Below are positions 62,759 through 64,000 of a DNA stretch of 64,000 nt, piece by piece. The notes under the pieces were generated by a model that worked only from the letters and a program-made list of their open reading frames with translations, was not told the DNA's origin and searched no databases. Position 1 is the stretch's first letter; the number at the start of each line of letters is the position of its first letter. Source of the stretch: Lethocerus indicus (lineage: Eukaryota; Arthropoda; Insecta; Hemiptera; Belostomatidae); NCBI GenBank assembly GCA_019843655.1, contig JACDQD010000005.1, positions 26,856,954 through 26,920,953 on the forward strand. Reading direction: 5' to 3'. The position numbers and the translations under genes were made by a program.

Positions 62759-64000
62759 TACGCCGGCCGTAAAGGAGAGACAGGCCTTACATAAAAGGGG
62801 GGCAAATATGTCCCACACTTTGAAATATAACATATATATTGCACAATTCTATTAAAAGGTCCAGTAAAAAGTGCGACTGCACAAAGTTTTTCGGTGGAAC
62901 TTTTACGACGATTCCGCCTATGTGGAAAGTTTTTGCATGTCGGTATATATCGAAACACAGCTTTTGTAGACTTAACGGTGACAAAGTCGTATTTATATGT
63001 GACTATTTGTAAGTTGAATACTAACGACGATGGTATGAAACCGAATTCGATTTAACTCGAGATCAAATAAGTGAAATGATACCACCTCAGCGAGGTAAAA
63101 CTGTTATTAAGAATTAGAGACTGGCCGAATGATGATAGTAGTTGAAACTTTTTTTGTTTCATAAGTGCAGAATTAACCTAGATCCAGGATCGGTTGGCGA
63201 CAATGGCCTGCTGGCAGGAGAGAAGTGATTTCCCCGCTGTCCTTTTGTGCTGTATTTCAAATAACAATACTCTCCGGCTCTCAAATAGGGCGGGATAAAA
63301 TATTCAGCCCGGTGGAGGGCCGGTTATGGGCCTCGGATTGAAGTCAATGGCCCGTAAGGCCGCGTAGGGCCCTCGCACAATTAGGCCACCGCTCAGAAAA
63401 TATCCATTTTCGACAACCGTTATCGTTCCAGCCCTTCACTGGCCAAAACCCTGCATAATTAATAAGTCCGATGCCGGTGATTCTAATTTATGCCGAGAGC
63501 CGCACGTTTCCACCGATATTAGAGCAAATAAAATTTACCGTTCCACAATTCACAACTGGAAAGTTGTGCAATGAATGGGTTTTTTCATTACTCGATGAAG
63601 CATTGTCAATACGCTCTCAACTGGCTCTGAAATGATGTTTCTGGAGGATTCCTATACAAATAGTCCGCATTACTCTACATCTTCGCAATATTCTTAATAT
63701 CGGTTAAATAAAATTTGAAATAATGAATTATTTCCGATTAAGTATTGTTAAAAGCCAGTTCTTTTGAAAGGGACTGTTGTAAGCATACCTGAGCGGTTTA
63801 AAAGCTCCAGGTTTAATGTAGAATGAGAAAGGGCTTTGTCAAATATTGGACCCGGTATTCTTTCTTTTCCCTTTTTTGTTCTGTTCCCTTCAATTTTTAA
63901 GCTTTTTCCGCCTGTTATCCTCTCCGGTTTCACGCTCGGTTTCGCCACGGTTTTTTGGGTGGCCACACCTACATTATTCTTATTCTTCTTCTCCTTCTTA
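62759..64000. other. Intergenic or intronic DNA, no gene recognised
   Basis: No open frame with a recognisable motif, no RNA gene and no repeat beyond short homopolymers. A GC-richer block lies around 63290-63400. Confidence 0.5.

Overview
The window looks like a non-coding, repeat-bearing stretch of an animal nuclear genome, most likely an arthropod. The evidence is a eukaryotic tRNA-Thr gene with a Pol III T-run terminator, Jockey-clade non-LTR retrotransposon tails with target-site duplications (TSDs), Penelope-like elements (PLEs) with a GIY-YIG domain and hammerhead ribozyme motifs, long dinucleotide microsatellites, and CpG that does not look depleted. I recognise no intact protein-coding gene. 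Most open frames are short and random-looking; the longest (up to 508 codons) only read through a stop-poor satellite.

Layout. 1-19.3 kb: AT-rich intergenic or intronic DNA broken by small CpG-rich blocks and microsatellites. 19.3-20.4 kb: a 5'-truncated Jockey-like LINE with an 11-bp TSD, then a short unrelated-strand fragment of non-LTR reverse transcriptase. 20.4-28.9 kb: unannotated DNA, including a CpG-rich block near 23.4-23.8 kb and a two-part motif repeated about 890 bp apart. 28.9 kb: one tRNA-Thr(CGT). 32.5-46.9 kb: a 14.35-kb composite element. 49.3-49.7 kb: a second truncated Jockey-like LINE with a perfect 15-bp TSD. 50.9-56.6 kb: degraded hammerhead/PLE relics and one short non-autonomous PLE derivative with a 12-bp TSD. 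56.6-64 kb: more unannotated DNA and one weak promoter candidate.

The composite element is the main discovery. Two PLE 3' halves lie in inverted orientation at its ends. Each carries remains of the reverse transcriptase, the same inactivating changes, and a terminal hammerhead ribozyme. Just inside each PLE arm is a 77-bp satellite (satB), also inverted between the arms. The centre is a 172-173 bp satellite (satA) of roughly 43 monomers and a 100-N assembly gap. The whole 32521-46871 segment is bounded by a perfect 11-bp direct repeat, so its outer ends come from a single insertion event. Whether the satellites moved with the PLE arms or expanded afterwards cannot be settled from sequence alone.

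Repeat quality falls toward the gap from both sides, with G-to-A changes and deletions in satA and C-to-T changes in satB. This is probably unpolished long-read consensus, though a biological cause is not excluded. The short element at 56.25-56.61 kb has the same ends, a hammerhead whose stem I shows a compensatory-type difference (G-U versus A-U), and its own TSD. It therefore supports the view that these ends define a mobile unit.
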